This document shows, one piece after another, positions 8,470 through 16,315 of a stretch of DNA of 64,000 nucleotides. The position numbers were made by a program, and so were the translations under genes. The stretch's first letter is position 1. Each line of letters starts with the position of its first letter. The notes under the pieces are model-generated. The model made no database searches. It saw nothing but the letters and a program-made list of their open reading frames with translations, and was not told where the DNA came from. This DNA comes from SYFY01 sp041752315 (GTDB taxonomy: Bacteria > Pseudomonadota > Gammaproteobacteria > Pseudomonadales > Azotimanducaceae), in NCBI GenBank assembly GCA_041752315.1, contig JBGSHJ010000001.1, positions 62,001 to 126,000 on the forward strand. Reading direction: 5' to 3'.

Positions 8470-9315
8470 TTACAGGGGAAGCGATTTCTGGGAGTAGGTC
8501 GCCGGCGGATTGAAACCTGAGACATCAACATCCACGTTGAGGATCGATGTTACCTTCGATTCCACGGCCACCTGCCCCTGCTCGTCAAATTCGCGGGTCA
8601 GCATCGGCATCCCGCCCAGTTCTCCGATGACCTCGTAACCACTGGTCTTGATGGACTCCGTCATGGAAGCCGGCAGTTTGTCCATGACACCCTGCATGAA
8701 CCCCGACATGTCTTCCACAGCAGCTTTCACTCGCGCGTCGATGCCGGTCCAGGCGGCGACCCAGAATTCCGAACGTTTGACCCCGTCCACCAGGACTTCA
8801 ATCTGCCTTGTATCCTGGCCGCCGTTGACTGCACGCTTGCCCGTGGATCTGAGCAGTGGCCGTTTCGGCGGAGCGCTCGAGGTGGGCAGCTTGTCTTTCA
8901 GGATTCCCTCCAGCATCACCCTTTGCTCCTCCGGCAGGTTCGCAAGCACGCTGTCCACCTGGGACACTGCACCGGAGACCGTAGCTGCCATTCGATCGAG
9001 ACTGGCCTTGTCCACACGCATGTATTCTTTTTTGTCGTGATCGATGGTGACGAGTTCATCGGTACCGCCGCGAAAGATCACACTGCCATTCCGATCCCCC
9101 TTGATATCCACCTTGATGGACTGACCAACGATGTGGATCTGCTGCTGGACGGGTGCAGATCCTGTCTGCGTCACCTCGAGGTTGATTGCGACGCCTGGAA
9201 CGGCCAGCGCAGCGATCGGGCCAAGACTGAGCAGCACCAGTGCCCGGCGGAGGAGGCTGCGGCCGCATTGGCGACAACCGGCAGCGAGACGGGGTGGAAC
9301 AAAGCAGAGATACAT
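8470..9315 (-). CDS. Secreted DUF4412-like protein of unknown function
   Basis: A 281-residue protein with an N-terminal signal-like segment (RRALVLLSLGPIAALAVPGV) followed by a mature domain beginning INLEVTQTGS. The body contains IKVDIKGDRNGSVIFRGGTD and a segment DHDKKEYMRVDKASLDRM that resemble DUF4412-type periplasmic proteins. I chose the ATG at 9315 (AAGGA twelve bases upstream) over an in-frame ATG at 9378, because the latter adds 21 residues in front of the signal sequence. Location is probably the periplasm or outer membrane. No neighbour suggests a role. Confidence 0.55.
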   Translation of the reverse strand: MYLCFVPPRLAAGCRQCGRSLLRRALVLLSLGPIAALAVPGVAINLEVTQTGSAPVQQQIHIVGQSIKVDIKGDRNGSVIFRGGTDELVTIDHDKKEYMRVDKASLDRMAATVSGAVSQVDSVLANLPEEQRVMLEGILKDKLPTSSAPPKRPLLRSTGKRAVNGGQDTRQIEVLVDGVKRSEFWVAAWTGIDARVKAAVEDMSGFMQGVMDKLPASMTESIKTSGYEVIGELGGMPMLTREFDEQGQVAVESKVTSILNVDVDVSGFNPPATYSQKSLPL

Positions 9316-9415
9316 CGTGGTGTCGATTCCTTGGACAATTGGAAGGAGAGGTAGCCAGTGGCACGCCGCCACGTTCACGGAGTCTAACAGCCCAAGCTGA
9401 CTGCATCCTGAAGCG

Positions 9416-10714
9416 TCATCCTGTACGCGTGGCGCTCAACCATGGTCCCTTGCCCGCGCTGACCAGCACAGCCACACCGATGCAGCAGAAACCGGCACAC
9501 AGCATCCAGGTGGACCAGCCGTGGGTGGCCACGACCCGTGGCAAGCCAAGGTTCAGGAACAGACCGGCAATGGGTGAGAGCGTTGCAGTGATCCCGAACG
9601 CGCGACCGACACCATGGGGAGAAATGCTCTCGGCTGTTTCGGAATAGAGGGCACACCAGGAGGGATAGATGAATCCGGCAAAAAACCCGGTGCAGGACCA
9701 CAGCAGGATCAGTGAGGTTTCTGGCGTTCCGACAGGCAGCCTTGAGCCAATGATGAAACAGGCTCCGGTCGTGATCGCGCCAAAGGCGGTGACCAGCTTG
9801 CGCAATCGCAATCGATCGCTCAGCCAGCCTGAAAGAAACACGCTCACCGTGAAGACGATCCAGAACGATGACGTGACAGCGGCAGCTCGTGAAGGTTCGA
9901 GACCGTAGTGAAGCGTCAGGTACGTCGGCACGTACGCTGACACCGTGACATAGGTCAATGACCAGAAGACGATGGTGCCGGAGAGTACCCACAGCCGCCA
10001 GCTGCGGTAGATCCGGCGCCCCTCGTCGTAGTGGCCCGGTACTTCGATGACCGCAGCGTCCGTCGCCTGATTGCCACGCACACCCGGAGCGAGGTCCCGA
10101 TAGAAGAGGAACAGCGCAGCAGCCGTTACCACACCGAGAATCGCACCGATCCAGTACTGGGGACGCCAGCCCGGAAAATACGGTAGCGTGTTGGCGGCGA
10201 TCACGGTCGACATGAGCGCGCCGATGGTAAATGCCATCGATACCCACGCATACACCATGGCGCGTCCCATCTGTGGAGTGAGATCCCGTGAAGCGGCGTG
10301 TACGGCAGGATTCATGCCCGCCATGAGAAAACTGCCCGCCATTGACAAAGCAGCCAACGTGTAGAAGCTGGGTGCCAGCGCCCCGCAGACAGAGATCGCC
10401 GCGTAGCCAAACACGGGCCAGACGAGCAGAGGCCTTCGACCGAAGCGATCGGCGGCGCGGCTGAGCACCTGGGCGCCGATGCTGTAGACAAGACCTGCGG
10501 CAGCCGCCACATAACCCCATTCGATGAGCGTCTTGTCAAAATCCGCCAGGATGTAGACCAGCACCGGACCTGTCTTCAGTCCTTCGTATTGCTCAACGGC
10601 CCATCCCAGAACAATCAGGCCGAGCAACCACCAGCGCAGCGCGCCAGTGGGCCGCCAGGAAATTTCCCGGTGGCGCAGATAAGTCCAGAAGCCTTCCGTT
10701 GCCAATTGGGTCAC
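9416..10714 (-). CDS. Major facilitator superfamily transporter
   Basis: A 432-residue, twelve-helix MFS permease. The loop 2-3 signature is recognisable as SRAADRFGRRPLLVWPVFGY, and a second R-x-R stretch SDRLRLRKL follows helix 8. The overall pattern resembles aromatic acid or metabolite:H+ symporters of the sugar-porter-like MFS group. I chose the GTG at 10714 because GGGGAGGAAACACGGC precedes it with ideal spacing; the in-frame ATG at 10807 has no such site and adds a hydrophilic leader. Substrate unknown. Confidence 0.8.
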   Translation of the reverse strand: MTQLATEGFWTYLRHREISWRPTGALRWWLLGLIVLGWAVEQYEGLKTGPVLVYILADFDKTLIEWGYVAAAAGLVYSIGAQVLSRAADRFGRRPLLVWPVFGYAAISVCGALAPSFYTLAALSMAGSFLMAGMNPAVHAASRDLTPQMGRAMVYAWVSMAFTIGALMSTVIAANTLPYFPGWRPQYWIGAILGVVTAAALFLFYRDLAPGVRGNQATDAAVIEVPGHYDEGRRIYRSWRLWVLSGTIVFWSLTYVTVSAYVPTYLTLHYGLEPSRAAAVTSSFWIVFTVSVFLSGWLSDRLRLRKLVTAFGAITTGACFIIGSRLPVGTPETSLILLWSCTGFFAGFIYPSWCALYSETAESISPHGVGRAFGITATLSPIAGLFLNLGLPRVVATHGWSTWMLCAGFCCIGVAVLVSAGKGPWLSATRTG

Positions 10715-11028
10715 GCCGTGTTTCCTCCCCGAAGGCGAATCGTCGATGATGGTAACCGATCCGGTGGGGCGGCCCTGGTCTTCCGGTTCGCCGAAGCAGA
10801 CCCTCACCCCCGGCTTTGCATGAGTCGTCTGGCGGCACTGTTGATCGACGGGGGAGAACAGCGTTCGCCAGCACCGATTGCCTGACCAGATTTTTACAGT
10901 TGACCTGCGTTGCCTGTCTTGTCGGAAAGACCCGGTGAGCAGATCATCTATCCGCCAACGTCAACCTGGGGGCGACGTCGGTTGGGGAAACTTTCTGATC
11001 TAGGCGGAACAATCTGGGGGAGACTTTC
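10715..11028. other. Divergent intergenic region between MFS gene and aqpZ
   Basis: About 314 bases without a gene. A TTGACC at about 10900 could be a -35 toward aqpZ, but no matching -10 is placed correctly. The only firm site is the aqpZ ribosome binding site GGGGGAGA just before 11029. Confidence 0.3.
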
Positions 11029-11718
11029 ATGAACAAGTTGATTGCCGAATTTGTCGGCACTTTCTGGTTGGTGCTGGGTGGTTGCGGGAGCGCGGTACTG
11101 GCGGCGGCTTTTCCTGAAGTAGGCATTGGACTGCTCGGCGTTTCGCTGGCATTTGGTCTGACTGTGCTGACCATGGCCTACGCCATCGGTCATGTCTCGG
11201 GATGCCATCTCAACCCTGCGGTGTCCATTGGTTTGTTTGCCGCAGGGCGGTTTGGCAGCGGTGAACTGATCCAGTACATCATTGCGCAGGTGTTGGGCGG
11301 CATAGCGGCCGGTGGTGTCCTGTACCTGATCGTCAGCGGCGGACCGGGTTTCGAAGGTGTTGGCGGATTTGCGTCCAACGGATTTGGGGAACATTCACCC
11401 GGCGGTTACAGCATGATGTCGGCGCTGGTCATCGAAGTGGTCATGACCATGATGTTCCTGGTCGTTATTCTTGGAGCCACGGATGCTCGCGCACCTGCAG
11501 GTTTTGCGCCGATCGCCATCGGTCTGTGCCTGACGCTTATCCACCTGATCAGTATTCCGGTCACCAATACATCGGTAAATCCTGCACGCAGTACGGGTGT
11601 GGCGATCTTCGCGGATGGTTGGGCGCTGACGCAGCTCTGGCTGTTCTGGGTGGCCCCCATCATCGGCGGCGTGCTTGGCGCCCTCGTCTATCGAATGATT
11701 GGTGGCGAGAAAAAGTAA
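11029..11718 (+). CDS. aqpZ: Aquaporin Z water channel
   Basis: A 229-residue MIP-family channel of the usual AqpZ length. The two NPA boxes are HLNPAVSIG and TSVNPARSTG. The start NKLIAEFVGTFWLVLGGCGS and the segment PEVGIGLLGVSLAFGLTVL are typical of AqpZ. The His and Arg of the water-selective filter are in place (IHLISIPVTNTSVNPAR), so it should pass water rather than glycerol. It acts in the inner membrane in osmotic adjustment. A strong ribosome binding site GGGGGAGA precedes the ATG. It appears to be transcribed alone. Confidence 0.95.
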   Translation: MNKLIAEFVGTFWLVLGGCGSAVLAAAFPEVGIGLLGVSLAFGLTVLTMAYAIGHVSGCHLNPAVSIGLFAAGRFGSGELIQYIIAQVLGGIAAGGVLYLIVSGGPGFEGVGGFASNGFGEHSPGGYSMMSALVIEVVMTMMFLVVILGATDARAPAGFAPIAIGLCLTLIHLISIPVTNTSVNPARSTGVAIFADGWALTQLWLFWVAPIIGGVLGALVYRMIGGEKK

Positions 11719-11807
11719 CCGGTTGTCGCATTGGCCGGGTGCGGCTCGCAATACTCGCATCCGGTCCGCTATGATCTGGCTTCCTTCGGTTACCGGGTTA
11801 TCTGGGG

Positions 11808-12968
11808 ATGACAACATACGCCAATGGGCGGCGCCTGTTTGATGCAGACAGCCATCTCATGGAAACCGTCGATTGGCTGACCGAATACGCGACACCTGCC
11901 CAGCGTGGTCTTGTCAAACCACTGGCAACACAAGCCGGTGGCGCCAACATCATTGCCCTCATCGACGCCGCCACCAGACGACGTGAGGACCCGAAGGCCA
12001 CCGCGGAGTTGCTCGAAGGTCCGTTGATCTCGGGTCCCAAGGGTTGGGGAGCCTTCGGCGCAACCGATCCGACGGAGCGAAGTCACGCGCTGGACCTGCT
12101 CGGCTTCGAACACCAGCTGCTGTTCCCGACCTTTGCAATGGGGCAATTTGCCTCGTCCAGCGACCTGGACGTGCTTTACGGCGGCACCGACATGCTGAAT
12201 CGGCGTATGGCAGACTTCGTCCGCGCAGATTCCCGGTTGCATGCAGTGGGGTACGTCCCGCTACGCGATCCGGTGCTCGCCATTGCAGCAGCCCGGCGGG
12301 CGATCGAGGATGGGATACAAGCGATCTGGGTCAGTTCGGAACCTGTGCTGGACAGATCGCCCGCTCACCTGGACCACGATCCGGTCTGGCAGCTGCTCGA
12401 AGAAAAAGGAGTACCTGTCATTCTTCACATTGGCAGTGGGCGTGGGCTGGATGCACGTTATCACCGCAATGGCCACCCCAGGGTTAAAGACTGGCTGGGC
12501 GGTGGTGAAAATCTGCGCGGCAAGGATTTCCATGCGATCTCCCATTCCGCACAGAATTTCCTCACCGCGATGATCTATGACCAGGTTTTCGAGCGTTTTC
12601 CGAAACTCATGTGCGGGGTCATCGAACTGGGCGCAACCTGGGTTCCAGGGTTCCTTCGAACCCTGGATCAGGGCCACGTTGCGTTTCGCAAGTCGGAACC
12701 GCTGCTGAACGGATTGACCATGAAGCCGTCCGAGTATTTCCGGCGACAGGTGCGTGTCAGCCTGTTTCCCTACGAAGACGCAGGCTGGTTGATCGATCAG
12801 GCGGGACCGGACCTGTTCATGTTTGCGTCCGACTTTCCGCATCCGGAAGGAGGCCGCGATCCCCTGGGCCGGTTTGATCAGACACTCAGCGATGCGCAGA
12901 CTCCGTCGGCGGCTCGCGACGCATTCTATTTCAGGAATTTTGCGTCACTACTCGGATTAACAATCTAG
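11808..12968 (+). CDS. Amidohydrolase-2 family metal-dependent hydrolase
   Basis: A 386-residue TIM-barrel hydrolase of the amidohydrolase-related group that includes ACMSD and gamma-resorcylate decarboxylases. The N-terminal metal motif is FDADSHLME (D-x-D-x-H). Later ligands are the His in VILHIGSGRG, the His in DFHAISHSAQNFL and the Asp in FASDFPHPEGG. These enzymes cleave C-C, C-N or C-O bonds in aromatic or cyclic substrates. It starts an apparent operon with a sugar-type symporter (11 bases downstream) and a glycerate kinase, which suggests uptake and breakdown of one compound. TATGAT at about 11771 may be its -10. Confidence 0.8.
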   Translation: MTTYANGRRLFDADSHLMETVDWLTEYATPAQRGLVKPLATQAGGANIIALIDAATRRREDPKATAELLEGPLISGPKGWGAFGATDPTERSHALDLLGFEHQLLFPTFAMGQFASSSDLDVLYGGTDMLNRRMADFVRADSRLHAVGYVPLRDPVLAIAAARRAIEDGIQAIWVSSEPVLDRSPAHLDHDPVWQLLEEKGVPVILHIGSGRGLDARYHRNGHPRVKDWLGGGENLRGKDFHAISHSAQNFLTAMIYDQVFERFPKLMCGVIELGATWVPGFLRTLDQGHVAFRKSEPLLNGLTMKPSEYFRRQVRVSLFPYEDAGWLIDQAGPDLFMFASDFPHPEGGRDPLGRFDQTLSDAQTPSAARDAFYFRNFASLLGLTI

Positions 12969-12979
12969 CAGGATCACCC

Positions 12980-14416
12980 ATGACGGACGTCAGGCGGCTG
13001 TCGCAGCCCACCATGCTGGCTTTTGGTATTGGCCAGGCTGCGGAAGGCATGAAAAACCAGGCTTTTGCAGTATTCCTGGTTTTTTACTATCAACAGGTCA
13101 TCGGTCTTCCAGGTTGGATGGCAGGTCTGGCGCTTGGTATCGCCCTGGTATTCGATGCTGTCACGGACCCGCTGGCCGGGGTGATCAGTGATCGCACACA
13201 GACCCGCTGGGGCAGGCGTCACCCGTTCATGCTGGCCTCGGTCGTACCCCTGTTCTTTGCGTTTGCCGGATTGTTTTCCCCGCCGGACGACATGAGCGAC
13301 TGGGGCAACTTTCTGTGGCTCACGACATTTGCAGTGCTGGTACGCGGTGCGCTCACGCTCTACCACGTTCCGCACCTGGCATTGGGTGCGGAGATGGCAC
13401 AGGACTACCATCAACGGTCGACGCTGTATGCCTACAGTACGGTGCTCTCCATTACGGCCGCAGCGATGGTTTCCTTCATCGGCTATCGATTCTTTTTCCC
13501 GACCACGGAAGAGTTCCGACCCGGAACGCTGAACCCGGCCGGTTACGAGTCGTTTGGACTGTTTTTTGCGTTTGGCATCGCGCTGATGATCCTGATCTGC
13601 TGCTTTGGCACACGCAAGGAAATCCCGTTTCTTCGTGAAGTCAAAATCGAGACTGCGTTGAGTTTTGCTTCGGCGTGGAAAGAGTTCGGCGACGTGTTTG
13701 CGAATCGATCCTATCGACTCATTTTCATCGGCATGCTGATCTCGACCTTTGCTGTGGCCGTCGATGGTGTGCTGAGCCCCTACATGGGAGTGCACTTCTG
13801 GGGACTGACAACCGAGAGCCTTTCATTGATCGCCTTTGCCACACTGATCGGCATCTGGATCGGCTTGCCACTGGCGCCGGTGATCACCCGAAAGTTCGAC
13901 AAACGTCGTGCGCTCGTGGTTCCTGCGGTGATCGTGGTCCTGAATGCCAATCTTGCGCTGGTGCCCCGATTGCTGGACGTTTCCTGGTTTCCGGAGAACG
14001 GCTCGGAGGCAATCTTCTGGATCTACTTCGCGAAGTACTTCATTCAGGGGATGTGCCTGCCGGCGATTTTTTCGAGCTTCAACTCGATGTTTGCCGACAT
14101 TGCAGACGAAGTGGAACTGCAGTCAGGTGGACGAAGGGAAGGGGTTATTTTTTCTTCCCGCTCCTTCGCCACCAAACTCACCGGGGCAGCCGGCGCGCTG
14201 GTGGGCGGCGTCATGCTGGATCTCATCCAGTTTCCTGCAGGCGCCATTGCCGGAACGGTACCGGCGGAGACGGTCTGGTGGCTTGGATTCCTGGAAGGCC
14301 CCTGCGTCTACGCGCTGTCGTTGAGCGGTGTGCTGTTTTATCTGCGCTACGAAATCGATGCCAAGCGGCACAAGGAGATCCGCACGCTCCTGGACCAGCG
14401 TGCAGCGGCCCGTTAG
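12980..14416 (+). CDS. GPH-family (MelB-type) sodium/proton:sugar symporter
   Basis: A 478-residue twelve-helix transporter. The family signature is clear: FDAVTDPLAGVISDRTQTRW followed by GRRHPFML, the glycoside-pentoside-hexuronide symporter loop with the cation-coordinating Asp residues. It starts 11 bases after the amidohydrolase and its 3' end overlaps the glycerate kinase start, so the three are almost certainly one transcription unit. GPH carriers take up glycosides, pentosides or uronides; bacterial relatives beside amidohydrolases may carry other organic compounds. Confidence 0.85.
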   Translation: MTDVRRLSQPTMLAFGIGQAAEGMKNQAFAVFLVFYYQQVIGLPGWMAGLALGIALVFDAVTDPLAGVISDRTQTRWGRRHPFMLASVVPLFFAFAGLFSPPDDMSDWGNFLWLTTFAVLVRGALTLYHVPHLALGAEMAQDYHQRSTLYAYSTVLSITAAAMVSFIGYRFFFPTTEEFRPGTLNPAGYESFGLFFAFGIALMILICCFGTRKEIPFLREVKIETALSFASAWKEFGDVFANRSYRLIFIGMLISTFAVAVDGVLSPYMGVHFWGLTTESLSLIAFATLIGIWIGLPLAPVITRKFDKRRALVVPAVIVVLNANLALVPRLLDVSWFPENGSEAIFWIYFAKYFIQGMCLPAIFSSFNSMFADIADEVELQSGGRREGVIFSSRSFATKLTGAAGALVGGVMLDLIQFPAGAIAGTVPAETVWWLGFLEGPCVYALSLSGVLFYLRYEIDAKRHKEIRTLLDQRAAAR

Positions 14417-15734
14417 GGATCGTCTAGCCGGATTTTTCAAGGAGGGTCTGGCTGCCGTGCAGCCACGATCGCTGCTGGAGCGGCATGGCACGATAGTTCT
14501 GGAGAACTGGCGATATGACGCGCCGGGCCATTCCATGGCTGTTGAATTGCCTGAACGGGGTCGTGTCCATATCTGTGGTGCTGGCAAGGCGGTGGTACCT
14601 TTTGCGACCGGGCTTGTTCACTCGCTGGGTGGGCGACTCCACTCCGGACTCCTGGTCACCAAGTCCGGTCATGCCGAAACCTCCGATGATCGTCTGCGGG
14701 TGCTGGAAGCATCACATCCCGTGCCGGATCTGCTCAGTCAGGTGGCAGCCAATGAAATGGAGCAGTATCTCGGTCAGGTGTCGCCAGACGACCTGGTGTT
14801 CTTCCTGCTGACCGGCGGTGCTTCAGCACTGCTCGCGGCACCTGTCCACGGAATGTCGCTTGCGGACAAACAGGTTGTCACACGTTTGTTGCTCTCCAGT
14901 GGCGCCGACATTCATGCCATCAACGCGGTCCGCAAGCATCTGTCGCGTCTCAAGGGTGGCAACGTCGCGCGGCTTGTCAGCCCGGCGCGGCTGGTTACGC
15001 TCGCGGTGTCCGACGTGATTGGTGATGACCCCCACAGTATCGGCTCGGGTCCCACGGTTCCCGATCCAACCACTTTTGCAGACAGTGTGGCCATTCTTCA
15101 ACAACGAGGTCTCTACGACCGGTTGCCGGCATCCGTGCTGGCTTGCCTTGAACGGGGACTGGGAGGTCTGCAACCAGAGACTCCAAAGCCGGGCGATGTG
15201 TGTTTTGGTCATTCCAGTTTCGCGATACTTGCTAGGCTTGCGGACGCACTCAAGGCGATCGAAAGAAAAGCCCGGAGTGACGGTGTGTTTGTACATCGAC
15301 TTGAAGACTATCTGCAAAACGACGTAAAAAGCTGTGCGCTCCGATTGATGCACGAACTCGAGAACGTTGCTGCCAGTCCGTTGCGACCCTTGTTGCTGCT
15401 GGCCGGTGGTGAACCGACGGTTGAGCCCACCGGCACGGGCAAGGGAGGGCGCATGCAGCATCTCGCCCTTCTCCTGTCGATCGCATTGACAGGGCGCAAG
15501 GGAATAGCCGGACTCGCCGCAGGTACGGATGGCACGGACGGACCCACGGATGCCGCAGGTGCTTTTTTCAGCGGCGACACGCTGGAGCGAGCACGTATGC
15601 TGGGCATCGATCCAGGGCAACGTTTGCGCGATTTTGATGCCTATCCACTTTTTGCCGCACTTGGCGATCATCTGCTGACGGGTCCGACCGGCACCAATGT
15701 CATGGACATCGTCATGATCTGGGTGCCAGAGTAA
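14400..15734 (+). CDS. Glycerate 2-kinase, MOFRL family
   Basis: A 444-residue protein of the glycerate kinase type II (GckA/TtuD) family, which makes 2-phosphoglycerate from D-glycerate and ATP. The N-terminal domain contains HICGAGKAVVPFA and the Gly-rich LLTGGASALLAAPV. The C-terminal MOFRL domain has LLLAGGEPTVEPTGTGKGGR and AAGTDGTDGPTDAAGAF. The start is uncertain: the GTG at 14400 gives the usual N-terminus (DRLAGFFKEGLAAVQP) and overlaps the symporter end by 17 bases, while a GTG at 14456 has GGAGG upstream but would lose the first helix. Its place in the operon suggests the transported compound ends as glycerate. Confidence 0.85.
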   Translation: MQRPVRDRLAGFFKEGLAAVQPRSLLERHGTIVLENWRYDAPGHSMAVELPERGRVHICGAGKAVVPFATGLVHSLGGRLHSGLLVTKSGHAETSDDRLRVLEASHPVPDLLSQVAANEMEQYLGQVSPDDLVFFLLTGGASALLAAPVHGMSLADKQVVTRLLLSSGADIHAINAVRKHLSRLKGGNVARLVSPARLVTLAVSDVIGDDPHSIGSGPTVPDPTTFADSVAILQQRGLYDRLPASVLACLERGLGGLQPETPKPGDVCFGHSSFAILARLADALKAIERKARSDGVFVHRLEDYLQNDVKSCALRLMHELENVAASPLRPLLLLAGGEPTVEPTGTGKGGRMQHLALLLSIALTGRKGIAGLAAGTDGTDGPTDAAGAFFSGDTLERARMLGIDPGQRLRDFDAYPLFAALGDHLLTGPTGTNVMDIVMIWVPE

Positions 15735-15766
15735 TCGGCAACCGCCTGCCAACTGGAAGAGTATCG

Positions 15767-16282
15767 ATGTTGAACCTGCGCTACTGGTCAATGATGATCA
15801 TGCTGTTCGCGATCGGTCACCTGAACGCCGAGGACAAGCCTGCGCCCTGGGCAGCCCAGGAGGCCGCCGCACTGGCGGCTGTTGAATCGTATATCGGGGC
15901 TTTCAATGCTCGTGATGCGCGTGCTTTTGTTGATGCACTGCACTATCCACACATGAGGGTCGATGGTCTCGGCAATCCCAGGTACTGGCAAACGGCCGCG
16001 GAGTATCTCAAGGAAGTCGAATTCGACACAGTGCAGGGAACGGGCTGGTCGCACAGCCGATACGACTACAAGAAAGTAGTGCAGAGTGGTCGCCACAAGG
16101 TTCATGTTCTGGTGTCATTCACGCGCTACAACCGCGATGACCAGCCAATGCATACGCAGGAATCCCTGTACGTTGTCACCGAGCATGAAGGTCGGTGGGC
16201 CATTCAGGTCCGTTCCAGTTACGTCGAACAGGTCATGCAGGATCAATGCATTGGGTCAAGAACTGAAAAGTGCACCAAGTAA
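15767..16282 (+). CDS. Exported NTF2/SnoaL-like protein
   Basis: A 171-residue protein with a short signal-like N-terminus (YWSMMIMLFAIGHLNAE). The body starts AALAAVESYIGAFNARDARA, the usual first helix of NTF2/SnoaL-fold proteins, followed by a beta-rich region ending in WAIQVRSSYVE. These small cone-shaped domains act as isomerases, dehydratases or binding modules; none of the catalytic patterns is decisive here. It follows the glycerate kinase by 32 bases and may belong to the same transcript. Confidence 0.6.
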   Translation: MLNLRYWSMMIMLFAIGHLNAEDKPAPWAAQEAAALAAVESYIGAFNARDARAFVDALHYPHMRVDGLGNPRYWQTAAEYLKEVEFDTVQGTGWSHSRYDYKKVVQSGRHKVHVLVSFTRYNRDDQPMHTQESLYVVTEHEGRWAIQVRSSYVEQVMQDQCIGSRTEKCTK

Positions 16283-16315
16283 CCGCTGGCCGTGGGCTGG
16301 TTCGGTCAGAACCCG

